A DNA stretch of 64,000 bases from assembly GCF_036860675.1 (NCBI RefSeq), contig NZ_JAYKGK010000002.1, forward strand, positions 186,001-250,000. The letters are read 5' to 3'. This document shows, piece after piece, positions 56,232 through 64,000 of this stretch. Source of the stretch: Rosettibacter primus. Its GTDB lineage: Bacteria > Bacteroidota > Ignavibacteria > Ignavibacteriales > Melioribacteraceae. A program made the translations under genes and the position numbers. The stretch's first letter is position 1. Each line of letters opens with the position of its first letter. A model generated the notes under the pieces. That model was not told the DNA's origin. It made no database searches and saw only the letters and a list, made by a program, of their open reading frames with translations.

Positions 56232-56967
56232 TAATTAAAAATCCTGTTCTCTTTATAAAATTTTCTATTACAGAATCTTTACTTTCAAGAAATTCCTGCG
56301 GCGTACCTGTAAAATAAATTTTCCCTTCATGAATCATAGCAATTCTTTCTGCAGTATTTTTCACACTGAACATATCGTGTGTTACAATTATCGATGTTAC
56401 ATTTAATCTTTCATTAAGTTCTTTTATCAGTTCATCAATTGAATCTGACATAATCGGGTCGAGTCCTGTAGTTGGTTCATCATAAAGAATATAATCAGGA
56501 TTTGTTACAAGAGCACGAGCGAGCGCTACACGTTTTTTCATTCCACCTGATAATTCTGATGGTTTTAAGTTCTGAATATTTGGCAATCCAATTAGTTCCA
56601 ATTTCTCCTGAACTATTTTTTCAATTTCTTTTTTTGATAATCCAAAATTATTTTCAATCAAAGGGAGACTGACATTTTCGAATACAGTCATAGAATCGAA
56701 CAATGCGGCTCCTTGAAATAAAAATCCAAATTTCCTTCTGAGTTTATATAATTCTTTTTTATTTGCATCATTTACTGAAATTCCATCGACCATTACTACG
56801 CCTTCGTCTGGACTCAACAATCCTACAATATGTTTAAGTAGAACACTTTTCCCGCAGCCACTTTTACCAATAATTGCTAAAGATTCACCTGTTTTAATTA
56901 TCAAATCAATTCCTCTTAAAACATGATTGCCGCCAAAACTCTTATGAAGATTTTTTATTTCTATCAT
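56224..56967 (-). CDS. ABC transporter ATPase, MlaF-like (phospholipid transport)
   Basis: A 247-residue ABC ATPase: Walker A GKSGCGKS (34-41), Q loop FLFQGAALFDSMTVFENV, signature LSGGMKKR, Walker B YILYDEPTTGLDP and the switch His in IIVTHDM. GAALFDSMTVFENV and SGGMKKRVALARA are typical of MlaF/Ttg2A, which energises trafficking of phospholipids between inner and outer membranes. The permease (MlaE) and MCE-domain protein (MlaD) are not beside it. ATG start; 90 bases downstream of the GWxTD gene and overlapping radA. Confidence 0.85.
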   Translation of the reverse strand: MIEIKNLHKSFGGNHVLRGIDLIIKTGESLAIIGKSGCGKSVLLKHIVGLLSPDEGVVMVDGISVNDANKKELYKLRRKFGFLFQGAALFDSMTVFENVSLPLIENNFGLSKKEIEKIVQEKLELIGLPNIQNLKPSELSGGMKKRVALARALVTNPDYILYDEPTTGLDPIMSDSIDELIKELNERLNVTSIIVTHDMFSVKNTAERIAMIHEGKIYFTGTPQEFLESKDSVIENFIKRTGFLINE

Positions 56968-57055
56968 TTGATTATTACTTACATTTTTGCAAAGAAATAT
57001 AAAAAAAAGATAAGACTCATATTGGCGAAAATGATATTTATTCTATTTTATAAAT

Positions 57056-59149
57056 TTATTTCTTCCAGTCAATAACAGTTTGAGAAGTTACTTCTTTCAT
57101 TGTTACTTTATCTTTTGCTGTAATAGTAAATAAATATTTACCTGATGGATAATTTTTCATATCTAATTGCAGAATTATTTGTGGATTATTTTCATATGTT
57201 TCATAATCAGAAACGATTACAACTTCAGAACTTTTAGTATAACCCAGAAAGTTTGAAATCGAATTAATAATCTTTGCAAGACTGCTTTCTAATCTCTCAC
57301 TTAATTTTTTCACTGAGATTTTTTGTTCAAAACTACAAAAGCCTTTTTCGTTTCTTTTAAGATTGTACAGTTCATAATAAAGTTTAATCGTATCATTCTT
57401 TGTGAATTCATTTAATGGATTTGGTTCGATATATAAATTTCCTCTTTGAATTCCTTTTGATTTTTCTGTTGATATTCTTCTGCTAAATAAAATATCACTA
57501 ATACCATAATCAACATTGCTGAACTTTTTAATCACTAAATCAGAACGATTGGAAAATGTCCCTTTGTCTTCTCTTATCATTTCAAATGAGATAAATCCAG
57601 AATCGGGATATGTTGTAACTGCTATCGAATTCACATAATTATTGATTTCATTTTTGCTTATATTGATGCTGTCTAATTTTCTGAATTGCTCATTATAATT
57701 TTTATCGAAAAAGAATAATCCAATTTTATGCTTAAGTTCTTTCTTGTTCTTAAATAAAGAATCAGGTACATCAATTTTATAATTCAAATACAAATCTGTC
57801 TGATACCATTTATTCATGCTTTTAAATTGCAGGATAGAATAATCAATATTAAATCGGGGTCCTTCGAATTTTGGTTCATAAATAGTGTGAATTTCTTTTT
57901 TAAGATAATTTATATAATCCAGAGTATTACCATTAAATTGTGAGTGAACTTTATCTTTATCGAAAGAAGGTGTGCTGAATAAATATTTTCCTGATGATGT
58001 CATATCAGTAAATCCAAAACTCATATCTTTATAGTCCCATACTTCTGTTTTCATCATTAATCCACTTTCTCCCATCGAAGGTCTGATACGCATAAAATTT
58101 AATGGCTCTCCATAGCGAAGTACAACTTCACCTCGATTTGTTTTCCAGCCAGCTAAACCAATCTGGGGCACACTAAAGTGTAAATTAGAGAATACTACAC
58201 GAGAATAATGTTCAAGCAATCTTTCATTGTATTCTGTCATATAAAGCGGGTCATAAACTTTCCAGTATAGTTCAATAAAATTACTTAACTGTTTGTCACT
58301 CATTTTATCAATTACATTTTTATAAGCAGGTTCTATTAAAAATTTCACAGTGTTAAATGTAAAATCCTTTTTTTCCTCTTTGTCCATTAGTGATATAGCT
58401 TTTTGATATTCATTGTAACTTTCCTTAAATCTTGATGTTTTGTAATAAAGCAGACCAAGAATTAAATGAAGTTCTTTATCATTATTCTTTTTGTTCAATA
58501 ATTTTGTCAATAATGGAATTCCTTTTTCGGGGGAGCCAGTACTTTCATACAGTATGCTTAAACTTTTATTTGCATCATAATTCATCGAATCAATCAGTAA
58601 AACTTTTCGATAATATTTTTCTGCTTCATAAAAATCTTCATTTGCAAATTCCTGAAGACTTGCATAAAATTCATCGCTTAATTTTCTTACTGACTTATTA
58701 TATTCAAAAAAATCTTTACTTTTAATTTCTGCTATACTCAAAAGAGAGGGGATGTGTGTGCTATCTATTGAAATTATTTTTTTAAATTCATTGATTGCAC
58801 TGACTTTTGCAAAATCTTTCATTAATACTGCATAAGTAAATCGATATTCAATATTATCAGGTTTTAGCATTACGGCTTTTTTAAAATATTCATAAGCTAA
58901 ATTTCTTGATTCGAATGTGTTCTTTTTCAAAAATAATTTCCCAAGTTCAAAGTAAGATGCAGCATCATTATTTTTCAAAATAGATTCTTTAAAAAATTTT
59001 AAAGCTGTTAACGTATCTTTAGATTCCAATAATTGTTTTGCTTTTTGAGATAATCCGACTGGATTGTTAAGCTGCTGACAAAAAAGAGATGAAAATGCAT
59101 ATTGGTAAATAACAAATAAAATTAAAATTGTTTTATATTGTTTGCTCAT
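57056..59149 (-). CDS. GWxTD-domain protein with N-terminal TPRs
   Basis: A 697-residue secreted protein: signal peptide (ILILFVIYQYAFSSLFCQQ), TPR-like repeats over about 35-260, then a GWxTD domain with GWKTNRGEVVLRYGEPLNF near 330, and beta-rich C-terminal sequence to the end. In the motif the Thr-Asp pair is Thr-Asn here. GWxTD proteins are frequent in Bacteroidota-related phyla, Acidobacteriota and others, with no established function. It may precede mlaF in one transcript (89-base gap). Confidence 0.83.
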   Translation of the reverse strand: MSKQYKTILILFVIYQYAFSSLFCQQLNNPVGLSQKAKQLLESKDTLTALKFFKESILKNNDAASYFELGKLFLKKNTFESRNLAYEYFKKAVMLKPDNIEYRFTYAVLMKDFAKVSAINEFKKIISIDSTHIPSLLSIAEIKSKDFFEYNKSVRKLSDEFYASLQEFANEDFYEAEKYYRKVLLIDSMNYDANKSLSILYESTGSPEKGIPLLTKLLNKKNNDKELHLILGLLYYKTSRFKESYNEYQKAISLMDKEEKKDFTFNTVKFLIEPAYKNVIDKMSDKQLSNFIELYWKVYDPLYMTEYNERLLEHYSRVVFSNLHFSVPQIGLAGWKTNRGEVVLRYGEPLNFMRIRPSMGESGLMMKTEVWDYKDMSFGFTDMTSSGKYLFSTPSFDKDKVHSQFNGNTLDYINYLKKEIHTIYEPKFEGPRFNIDYSILQFKSMNKWYQTDLYLNYKIDVPDSLFKNKKELKHKIGLFFFDKNYNEQFRKLDSINISKNEINNYVNSIAVTTYPDSGFISFEMIREDKGTFSNRSDLVIKKFSNVDYGISDILFSRRISTEKSKGIQRGNLYIEPNPLNEFTKNDTIKLYYELYNLKRNEKGFCSFEQKISVKKLSERLESSLAKIINSISNFLGYTKSSEVVIVSDYETYENNPQIILQLDMKNYPSGKYLFTITAKDKVTMKEVTSQTVIDWKK

Positions 59150-59228
59150 TGCAATTACTTAAATCTATTTGAACATAATAACAATTGAACTTTAAAATCA
59201 ATAGAAGCCTTTTTCCCTTTCATTTTTG

Positions 59229-59257
59229 TTGTAGTGTAATACTAAAAGCACTAAATT
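59229..59257 (+). promoter_or_regulatory. Candidate promoter for the archease-rtcB pair
   Basis: TTGTAG, 17 bases, TAAATT, about 30 bases before the archease ATG in the divergent gap 59150-59285. AT-rich background makes this tentative. Confidence 0.28.
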
Positions 59258-59285
59258 AATCACGAAATAAAATAAACAATTTAAT

Positions 59286-59711
59286 ATGCCATACAAATTC
59301 ATCGAACACACAGCTGATATTGCTATAGAGGTCGAAGGGAAAACAATAGAAGATGTTTTCATATCTGCTTTTTATGCCTGGAAAGAAATTGTTTTAGAAA
59401 CAACTAATATTAAAAATGAACAATCAAAAAAATTCATATTCAATTCAAAAACACTTGAAGAATTACTAATAGAATTTCTGGGTGAACTGAACTATCAATT
59501 GTATACAAAAAAATGGGTTGTCAATTCAATTAATAAAATATTAATTGAAAAGACCAGTGAATTATTTCATTTGGATTTTGAAGTATTTGGAGAATCATTA
59601 AAAAATAAAAATCATTTAGTTAAAGAGGAGATAAAAGCGGTTACATTTCATCAAATGAAAATAGAAGAAAAGAACGGGAACTTATCGACAATAATTGTTT
59701 TTGATATTTAG
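59286..59711 (+). CDS. Archease (RtcB cofactor)
   Basis: A 141-residue protein that promotes RtcB guanylylation and multiple turnover. It begins with the family signature YKFIEHTADIAIEVEGKTIEDVF and contains LEELLIEFLGELNYQL; the C-terminus has VKAEIKAVT-like VKEEIKAVTFHQM, the usual archease ending. The metal-binding Asp is in HTADIA. ATG start. It stands 19 bases upstream of rtcB, a pairing known in bacteria and archaea. Confidence 0.93.
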   Translation: MPYKFIEHTADIAIEVEGKTIEDVFISAFYAWKEIVLETTNIKNEQSKKFIFNSKTLEELLIEFLGELNYQLYTKKWVVNSINKILIEKTSELFHLDFEVFGESLKNKNHLVKEEIKAVTFHQMKIEEKNGNLSTIIVFDI

Positions 59712-59720
59712 GATTTGTAA

Positions 59721-59728
59721 AGGAGGAG
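59721..59728 (+). promoter_or_regulatory. Ribosome binding site deciding the rtcB start
   Basis: AGGAGGAG, two bases before ATG 59731 (GGAGG core 5-6 bases before). The open frame extends 12 codons upstream to TTG 59695 inside archease, but this site fixes ATG 59731. Confidence 0.8.
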
Positions 59729-59730
59729 CT

Positions 59731-61200
59731 ATGGAAATCAACGGAATCAAAATCGAAAAAATAAGTGATTATCTCTGGGAAATTCCTGCACAAGGAGGCA
59801 TGCTTGTTCCCGGAAGAATTTATGCAACCGAAAAAATGCTTATGGAATCAATTAAAAATGACGAAGCATTAAAGCAGGTAATAAATGTTGCACATTTGCC
59901 TGGTATTCAAATGTTTAGTCTTGCTATGCCAGATATTCACTGGGGTTATGGTTTCCCGATTGGCGGAGTTGCTGCTACGGATTTAGATGAAGGTGTTATT
60001 TCCCCAGGTGGCGTTGGATATGATATTAATTGCGGAGTTAGACTTGCGCGCACTTCATTAAAATATGAAAGCATAAAAAACAAAATTCAAAGATTAATCG
60101 AAGTACTTTTTCAGAACATTCCAACTGGAGTTGGTTCAAGTGGAGCAATAAGAAAATTATCTCCTTCAGAAATTAAGAGAATATTAAAAAATGGAGCCGA
60201 GTGGGCAGTTGAAAATGGTTTTGGTTCTCAAGAAGATTTATTATTTACAGAAGAGAATGGAAAATTAAAAGATGCAAATCCAGAATCCGTAAGTGAGCGT
60301 GCAATAGAAAGAGGATTGGACCAAGCTGGAACACTTGGTTCGGGAAATCATTTTCTTGAAGTTGATGTAGTCGAAGAAATTTATGACGAAAAAGTTGCAG
60401 AAGTATTTGGTTTGTTTAAAGGTCAGATTGTTATACTAATTCACACTGGTTCTCGTGGTCTTGGTTATCAAATTTGTGATGATTACTTAAAACTCCTTGT
60501 TCAATCAGAAAAAAAATTTGGTTTTAAACTTCCAGATAAACAACTTGCCTGCGCCCCAATTAAATCTCAGGAAGGACAGGATTATCTAAGTGCTATGAGA
60601 TGTGCTGCTAATTTTGCCTGGAATAACAGACAAATAATTATGCACCTTGCAAAAAAAAGTTTCAAAGAAACATTTTCTATTTCAGATTCAGAACTTGGAT
60701 TTCAATTAATTTATGATGTCTGCCACAACATAGCTAAAATTGAAGAGCATGCTATTATTAATAAAAATGGCAAAACAAAAACAAAAAAAGTTTGTGTCCA
60801 TAGAAAAGGAGCAACACGAGCTTATCCAGCAGGAAGTGAATTAATACCAGAAAAATATCGAGCTGTGGGACAACCAGTTTTAATTCCAGGAGATATGGGA
60901 AGGTATTCATTCATTGCTGTTGGTAAAGAAAAATCAATGGAAGAAACTTTTGGCAGCTCTTGTCATGGTGCAGGAAGAGTTCAAAGTCGTCATCAAGCAA
61001 TGAAATCTGCAAAAGGCAAAGATTTAATTAAAGAACTCACCAATAGTGGAATAATAATTCAGGCAAAAGGTTACAAAACAATTGCAGAAGAAATGCCTCA
61101 AGCATATAAAGATGTTTCAGAAGTCGTTGATGTTATGCATTTCGCAGGAATAAGTACAAAAGTAGCTAAATTAAAACCGGTAGGAGTTATAAAAGGATAA
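59731..61200 (+). CDS. rtcB: RNA-splicing ligase RtcB
   Basis: GTP/Mn-dependent ligase joining 3'-phosphate or 2',3'-cyclic phosphate RNA ends to 5'-OH ends, used in tRNA/rRNA repair. The 489 residues contain the conserved PDIHWGYGFPIGGVAA (67-82), metal ligands Asp98 and Cys101 in VGYDINCGVR, His residues in GSGNHFLEV and IHTGSRGLG, and the guanylylation motif SCHGAGR with the reactive His. No RtcR regulator or RtcA cyclase lies nearby. Forms an operon with archease. Confidence 0.97.
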   Translation: MEINGIKIEKISDYLWEIPAQGGMLVPGRIYATEKMLMESIKNDEALKQVINVAHLPGIQMFSLAMPDIHWGYGFPIGGVAATDLDEGVISPGGVGYDINCGVRLARTSLKYESIKNKIQRLIEVLFQNIPTGVGSSGAIRKLSPSEIKRILKNGAEWAVENGFGSQEDLLFTEENGKLKDANPESVSERAIERGLDQAGTLGSGNHFLEVDVVEEIYDEKVAEVFGLFKGQIVILIHTGSRGLGYQICDDYLKLLVQSEKKFGFKLPDKQLACAPIKSQEGQDYLSAMRCAANFAWNNRQIIMHLAKKSFKETFSISDSELGFQLIYDVCHNIAKIEEHAIINKNGKTKTKKVCVHRKGATRAYPAGSELIPEKYRAVGQPVLIPGDMGRYSFIAVGKEKSMEETFGSSCHGAGRVQSRHQAMKSAKGKDLIKELTNSGIIIQAKGYKTIAEEMPQAYKDVSEVVDVMHFAGISTKVAKLKPVGVIKG

Positions 61201-61301
61201 AAAAATAATCGCATGTTTGCCTGTTCAACCAAAAATAAAATGTAATATTAGATTAACTGGAACACAAAGATTAAAATGTTAATGGACAAAATTAACTTAC
61301 A

Positions 61302-61892
61302 TTATAAACCATAATAACTTTTCAACTTTTCAAGTAATTTTTTGAATGCTATAGCTCTGTGACTTATTTTATTTTTTTCTTCAAAGTTTAATTCAGCCAT
61401 TGTTTTATTATAGCCATCAGGAATAAATATCGGGTCGTAACCAAAACCTTCTGTGCCTCTTTGTTCATTTATCACAATTCCATTTATTTCACCTACGGTT
61501 TCTATAGTAAATCTTCCATCATAAAAAACAGCAGTGCAAACAAATTTTGCTTTGTGTGGTTCTGGGTAATTTGATAATTCTTTTATAAGCTTCAAATTAT
61601 TATCTTCAAAAGTGCAATTAGGTCCTGCATATCTTGCTGAAATTACTCCAGGTCTTCCATCAAGTTGTTCAACCATAATTCCAGAATCATCAGCAATTGA
61701 AGGTTCTTTATAATGTTCAAAAATTGCTTTAGCTTTTATAAAAGCATTTTCACTGAAAGTAGAACCTGTTTCTTCAATTTCAATATTATTTCCTAAGTCA
61801 TAAAGAGAAATTATTTCAAATGGGGAATTTTCAAAAATTGATTTTATTTCTCTAACTTTTCCTTTATTCTGACTTGCTAAAATAATTTTCAT
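61302..61892 (-). CDS. rdgB: XTP/dITP diphosphatase (RdgB/HAM1 family)
   Basis: House-cleaning pyrophosphatase removing ITP, dITP and XTP. The 196 residues begin ILASQNKGKVREI, have the catalytic SIADDSGIMVEQLDGRPGV and SARYAG, and end with EGFGYDPIFIPDGYNKTMAEL, all family hallmarks. ATG start overlaps the AhpD-like stop by four bases. The convergent rtcB ends 101 bases away with no strong terminator seen between. Confidence 0.96.
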   Translation of the reverse strand: MKIILASQNKGKVREIKSIFENSPFEIISLYDLGNNIEIEETGSTFSENAFIKAKAIFEHYKEPSIADDSGIMVEQLDGRPGVISARYAGPNCTFEDNNLKLIKELSNYPEPHKAKFVCTAVFYDGRFTIETVGEINGIVINEQRGTEGFGYDPIFIPDGYNKTMAELNFEEKNKISHRAIAFKKLLEKLKSYYGL

Positions 61893-62251
61893 TGATTCTC
61901 CTTTTTCTTTTCTGTAAAAATTTCATCCATTTTTTCAATTGCAAACCGAAGATGAGGAATAACTATTGAACCACCAACAATTAAGGCAATATTAAAAGTT
62001 TCATAAAGTTCTTCTTCTGTTGCACCTTCTTCTATCGACCTATCAATATGGTAAAGAATACAATCGTTGCATCTTAATACCATCGATGCTACCAACCCCA
62101 TAAGTTCCTTGGTTTTTGCAGGAAGTGCTCCATCAATGTAAGCTTTGTTATCAAGAGCAAAAAATTTTTTGAAATCACTAAAATTAGAGTTCAATATTCT
62201 CTCATTCATTTCTGAACGGTATCTTCTAAATTCTTTAACTGTTGTTTTCAT
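61889..62251 (-). CDS. Carboxymuconolactone decarboxylase / AhpD-like protein
   Basis: A 120-residue all-helical protein with the peroxidatic-type CxxC (Cys61, Cys64) and His68 in LRCNDCILYHI, matching the AhpD-like branch of the CMD family, followed by EEGATEEELYETFNIALIVGG. Likely an alkylhydroperoxidase or thiol redox partner; substrates are unproven. ATG start 10 bases after uvrA; overlaps rdgB. Confidence 0.87.
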   Translation of the reverse strand: MKTTVKEFRRYRSEMNERILNSNFSDFKKFFALDNKAYIDGALPAKTKELMGLVASMVLRCNDCILYHIDRSIEEGATEEELYETFNIALIVGGSIVIPHLRFAIEKMDEIFTEKKKENQ

Positions 62252-62261
62252 TTTGCACCTA

Positions 62262-64000
62262 TTATTTTCTCATTAATTCTTTTTTAAGAAATTTTCCTGT
62301 AAGGCTTTGTTTATTTTCTGCTACTTGTTCTGGTGTACCTTCGGCAATAATTTCTCCACCATATTCTCCACCTCCTGGTCCCAAATCAACAATATAATCT
62401 GCAACTTTAATTACATCCATATTATGTTCAACTACTATAACAGTATTTCCTTTGTCAACAAGTTGATTTAATACTTTAAGAAGAATTCTTACATCTTCAA
62501 AATGTAAACCTGTAGTTGGTTCATCAAGTACATACAAAGTTTTTCCTGTGCTAACTTTACTAAGCTCGGTTGCTAATTTTACTCTTTGAGCTTCTCCTCC
62601 TGATAATGTTGTAGCCTGCTGTCCTAATTTAATGTAACCAAGTCCAACATCATACAAAGCTTTAATTTTACGATGAAGAACTGGATAATCTTCAAAAAAG
62701 CTTAGAGCTTCTTCAACTGTCATATCCAGAACATCAGAAATAGATTTTGTTTTGTAAAGGATTTCGAGAGTCTCTCGGTTATATCTTTTTCCATTGCATG
62801 CCTCACAAGTCACATAAACATCTGGGAGAAAATTCATTTCTATTTTTTTCAAGCCATCACCATTGCATTCTTCGCATCTTCCGCCGCTTACATTAAAACT
62901 AAATCTCCCTGCAGTATATCCTCTCATTTTTGATTCCGGCAACTGTGCAAATAAATCACGAATATGAGTAAACACACCAGTATATGTAGCAGGATTCGAA
63001 CGAGGTGTTCTCCCAATCGGAGTTTGGTCTATTTCAATAATTTTATCAATGTTTTCAAGACCTTTTATATGCTTGTAAGGGAGAGGAACAACTTTGGAAT
63101 TATAAATTTTTTGAAATAATATTCTAACTAATGTTTCATTAATCAAAGAAGATTTTCCTGACCCACTTACTCCTGTTATTGTAACAAATGTTCCTAAAGG
63201 AATTTTCAGAGTAACATTCTTAAGATTATTTCCTGATGCACCAATCAATTCAATAAATTTTCCATTGCCTTTTCTTCTTTCTTCAGGAATTTCAATTTTC
63301 TTTTGATTCTTAAGATATTGAGCTGTAAGAGAATTTTTTCCATCTGGTGATTTCAAAATTTCTTCTGTCTTTCCGTATAGACAAACTTTTCCGCCATGTT
63401 CACCTGCGAACGGTCCCAAATCGATAATATAATCCGAATTTTCTATGGTTTCTCTATCATGTTCTACAACAATCACAGTATTTCCTAAATCGCGCAGGTT
63501 CTTTAATGAATTAATCAATTTCATATTATCTGCCTGATGTAGCCCAATACTTGGTTCATCAAGTACATAAAGCACACCAGAAAGTTGGGTGCCAATTTGT
63601 GTTGCTAATCTAATTCTTTGCGCTTCTCCACCTGATAATGTTCTTGCAGACCTGTTTAATGTAAGATAATCAAGACCAACATCAATCAGGAATTCTAATC
63701 TTGTTTTAATTTCTTTTAAAATTTGTTTTGCAATTAATTCCTCGCGTTCGGTTAATTTAAGTTCTCTAAAAAATTTAAGTGTCTTTTCTATTGAAAGAGA
63801 AGTTACCTCAGCAATATTTAAGCCACCAATTTTTACTGCAAGTGATTCTTTTTTTAATCTTCCTCCATTGCATGTTGAACATGTCAATGTATTCATAAAA
63901 GATTCTGCCCATTCTCTAATTTTGTTTGAAGATGTATTTTCATAATAATGTTTTATATAATTTATCACTCCGCTGAACTTGTGCATGTAAGTTACTTCTC
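62262..64000 (-). CDS. uvrA: UvrABC excinuclease subunit A, N-terminus beyond the window
   Basis: Damage-recognition ATPase of nucleotide excision repair. The frame remains open to the right edge (no start seen), leaving about 580 residues of an expected 940 or so. Seen in order: Cys pair CSTCNGGRLKKESL, first ABC signature LSGGEAQRIRL with Walker B VLDEPSIGLH, second Walker A GVSGSGKSSL, zinc finger CEECNGDGL ... CEACNGKRY, second signature LSGGEAQRVKL and VLDEPTTGLH. The first Walker A lies outside. A Met at 63986 is internal, not the start. Confidence 0.97.
   Translation of the reverse strand, partial: EVTYMHKFSGVINYIKHYYENTSSNKIREWAESFMNTLTCSTCNGGRLKKESLAVKIGGLNIAEVTSLSIEKTLKFFRELKLTEREELIAKQILKEIKTRLEFLIDVGLDYLTLNRSARTLSGGEAQRIRLATQIGTQLSGVLYVLDEPSIGLHQADNMKLINSLKNLRDLGNTVIVVEHDRETIENSDYIIDLGPFAGEHGGKVCLYGKTEEILKSPDGKNSLTAQYLKNQKKIEIPEERRKGNGKFIELIGASGNNLKNVTLKIPLGTFVTITGVSGSGKSSLINETLVRILFQKIYNSKVVPLPYKHIKGLENIDKIIEIDQTPIGRTPRSNPATYTGVFTHIRDLFAQLPESKMRGYTAGRFSFNVSGGRCEECNGDGLKKIEMNFLPDVYVTCEACNGKRYNRETLEILYKTKSISDVLDMTVEEALSFFEDYPVLHRKIKALYDVGLGYIKLGQQATTLSGGEAQRVKLATELSKVSTGKTLYVLDEPTTGLHFEDVRILLKVLNQLVDKGNTVIVVEHNMDVIKVADYIVDLGPGGGEYGGEIIAEGTPEQVAENKQSLTGKFLKKELMRK

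Noticed and set aside
1..64000. CRISPR array, prophage, insertion sequence, toxin-antitoxin or secretion-system island
   Set aside because: No direct-repeat array, integrase, transposase or phage gene was recognised; content is almost all housekeeping.

Overview
This window is an AT-rich (about 30 % GC by eye), gene-dense chromosomal stretch. Its content points to a Gram-negative bacterium of the Bacteroidota / Chlorobiota / Ignavibacteriota group, most likely an Ignavibacteria-like lineage. The clues are the long IspG with an inserted central domain, a GWxTD-domain protein, DUF2851, a short PabC-like aminotransferase paired with PabB, an HpnCDE squalene route, and a lineage-typical secreted family often mislabelled 'asparagine synthetase B'. 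LpxH and a beta-barrel protein imply an outer membrane with lipid A. The phylum assignment is inference from protein resemblance; no 16S rRNA or ribosomal protein gene is present. I saw no prophage, insertion sequence, CRISPR array or toxin/antitoxin system.

Layout. From 1 to 12.6 kb all genes are on the minus strand and read pyrG, TPR protein, purN, purH, mreB, mreC, mreD, mrdA, rodA, pyrF, DUF2851 (cut by the left edge). Many overlap or lie within 20 bases, so nucleotide synthesis and the rod-shape cell-wall machinery look co-transcribed. A lytic transglycosylase lies just upstream. From 13.8 to 18.9 kb is an apparent operon of a lipoprotein, hpnC, hpnD, hpnE (squalene synthesis) and a mitochondrial-type citrate synthase, ending at a hairpin. 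tRNA-Leu(CAG) follows at 19.0 kb, then mrcA, lpxH and an M1 peptidase (envelope synthesis). Divergent from these is glgC on the plus strand.

From 25.2 to 27.5 kb is the sparsest part: a small membrane protein, an 81-base palindromic intergenic repeat, a beta-barrel protein and a zinc-ribbon/DUF2007 protein. uvrC (plus) then converges on the small SRP RNA gene (minus). From 29.5 to 40.5 kb minus-strand genes encode a secreted protein of unknown role, ClpX, a TPR protein, an FAD-linked oxidase, a Trm112-like protein, a coiled-coil zinc-ribbon protein, a Nif3-like protein, IspG and a DJ-1/PfpI protein. dnaG and a GH13 glycosidase are on the plus strand. A lone receiver and a five-PAS histidine kinase, carB-carA, and the run mlaF-radA-MauE/thioredoxin-pabB-pabC follow on the minus strand. 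Divergent from a GWxTD protein is the plus-strand archease-rtcB RNA-repair pair. The right edge holds rdgB, an AhpD-like protein and the C-terminal part of uvrA.

Most of the window is housekeeping. The less understood items are the lipoprotein heading the squalene operon, the 29.6-30.8 kb secreted protein, the MauE/thioredoxin fusion in a folate operon, the GWxTD protein next to a solitary MlaF, the hairpin abutting the nif3 start codon, and the palindromic repeat. Several genes (purH, dnaG, carA, the zinc-ribbon gene, the TPR gene after pyrG) use TTG starts, and I trimmed several starts where a Shine-Dalgarno site or family alignment favours an internal ATG.
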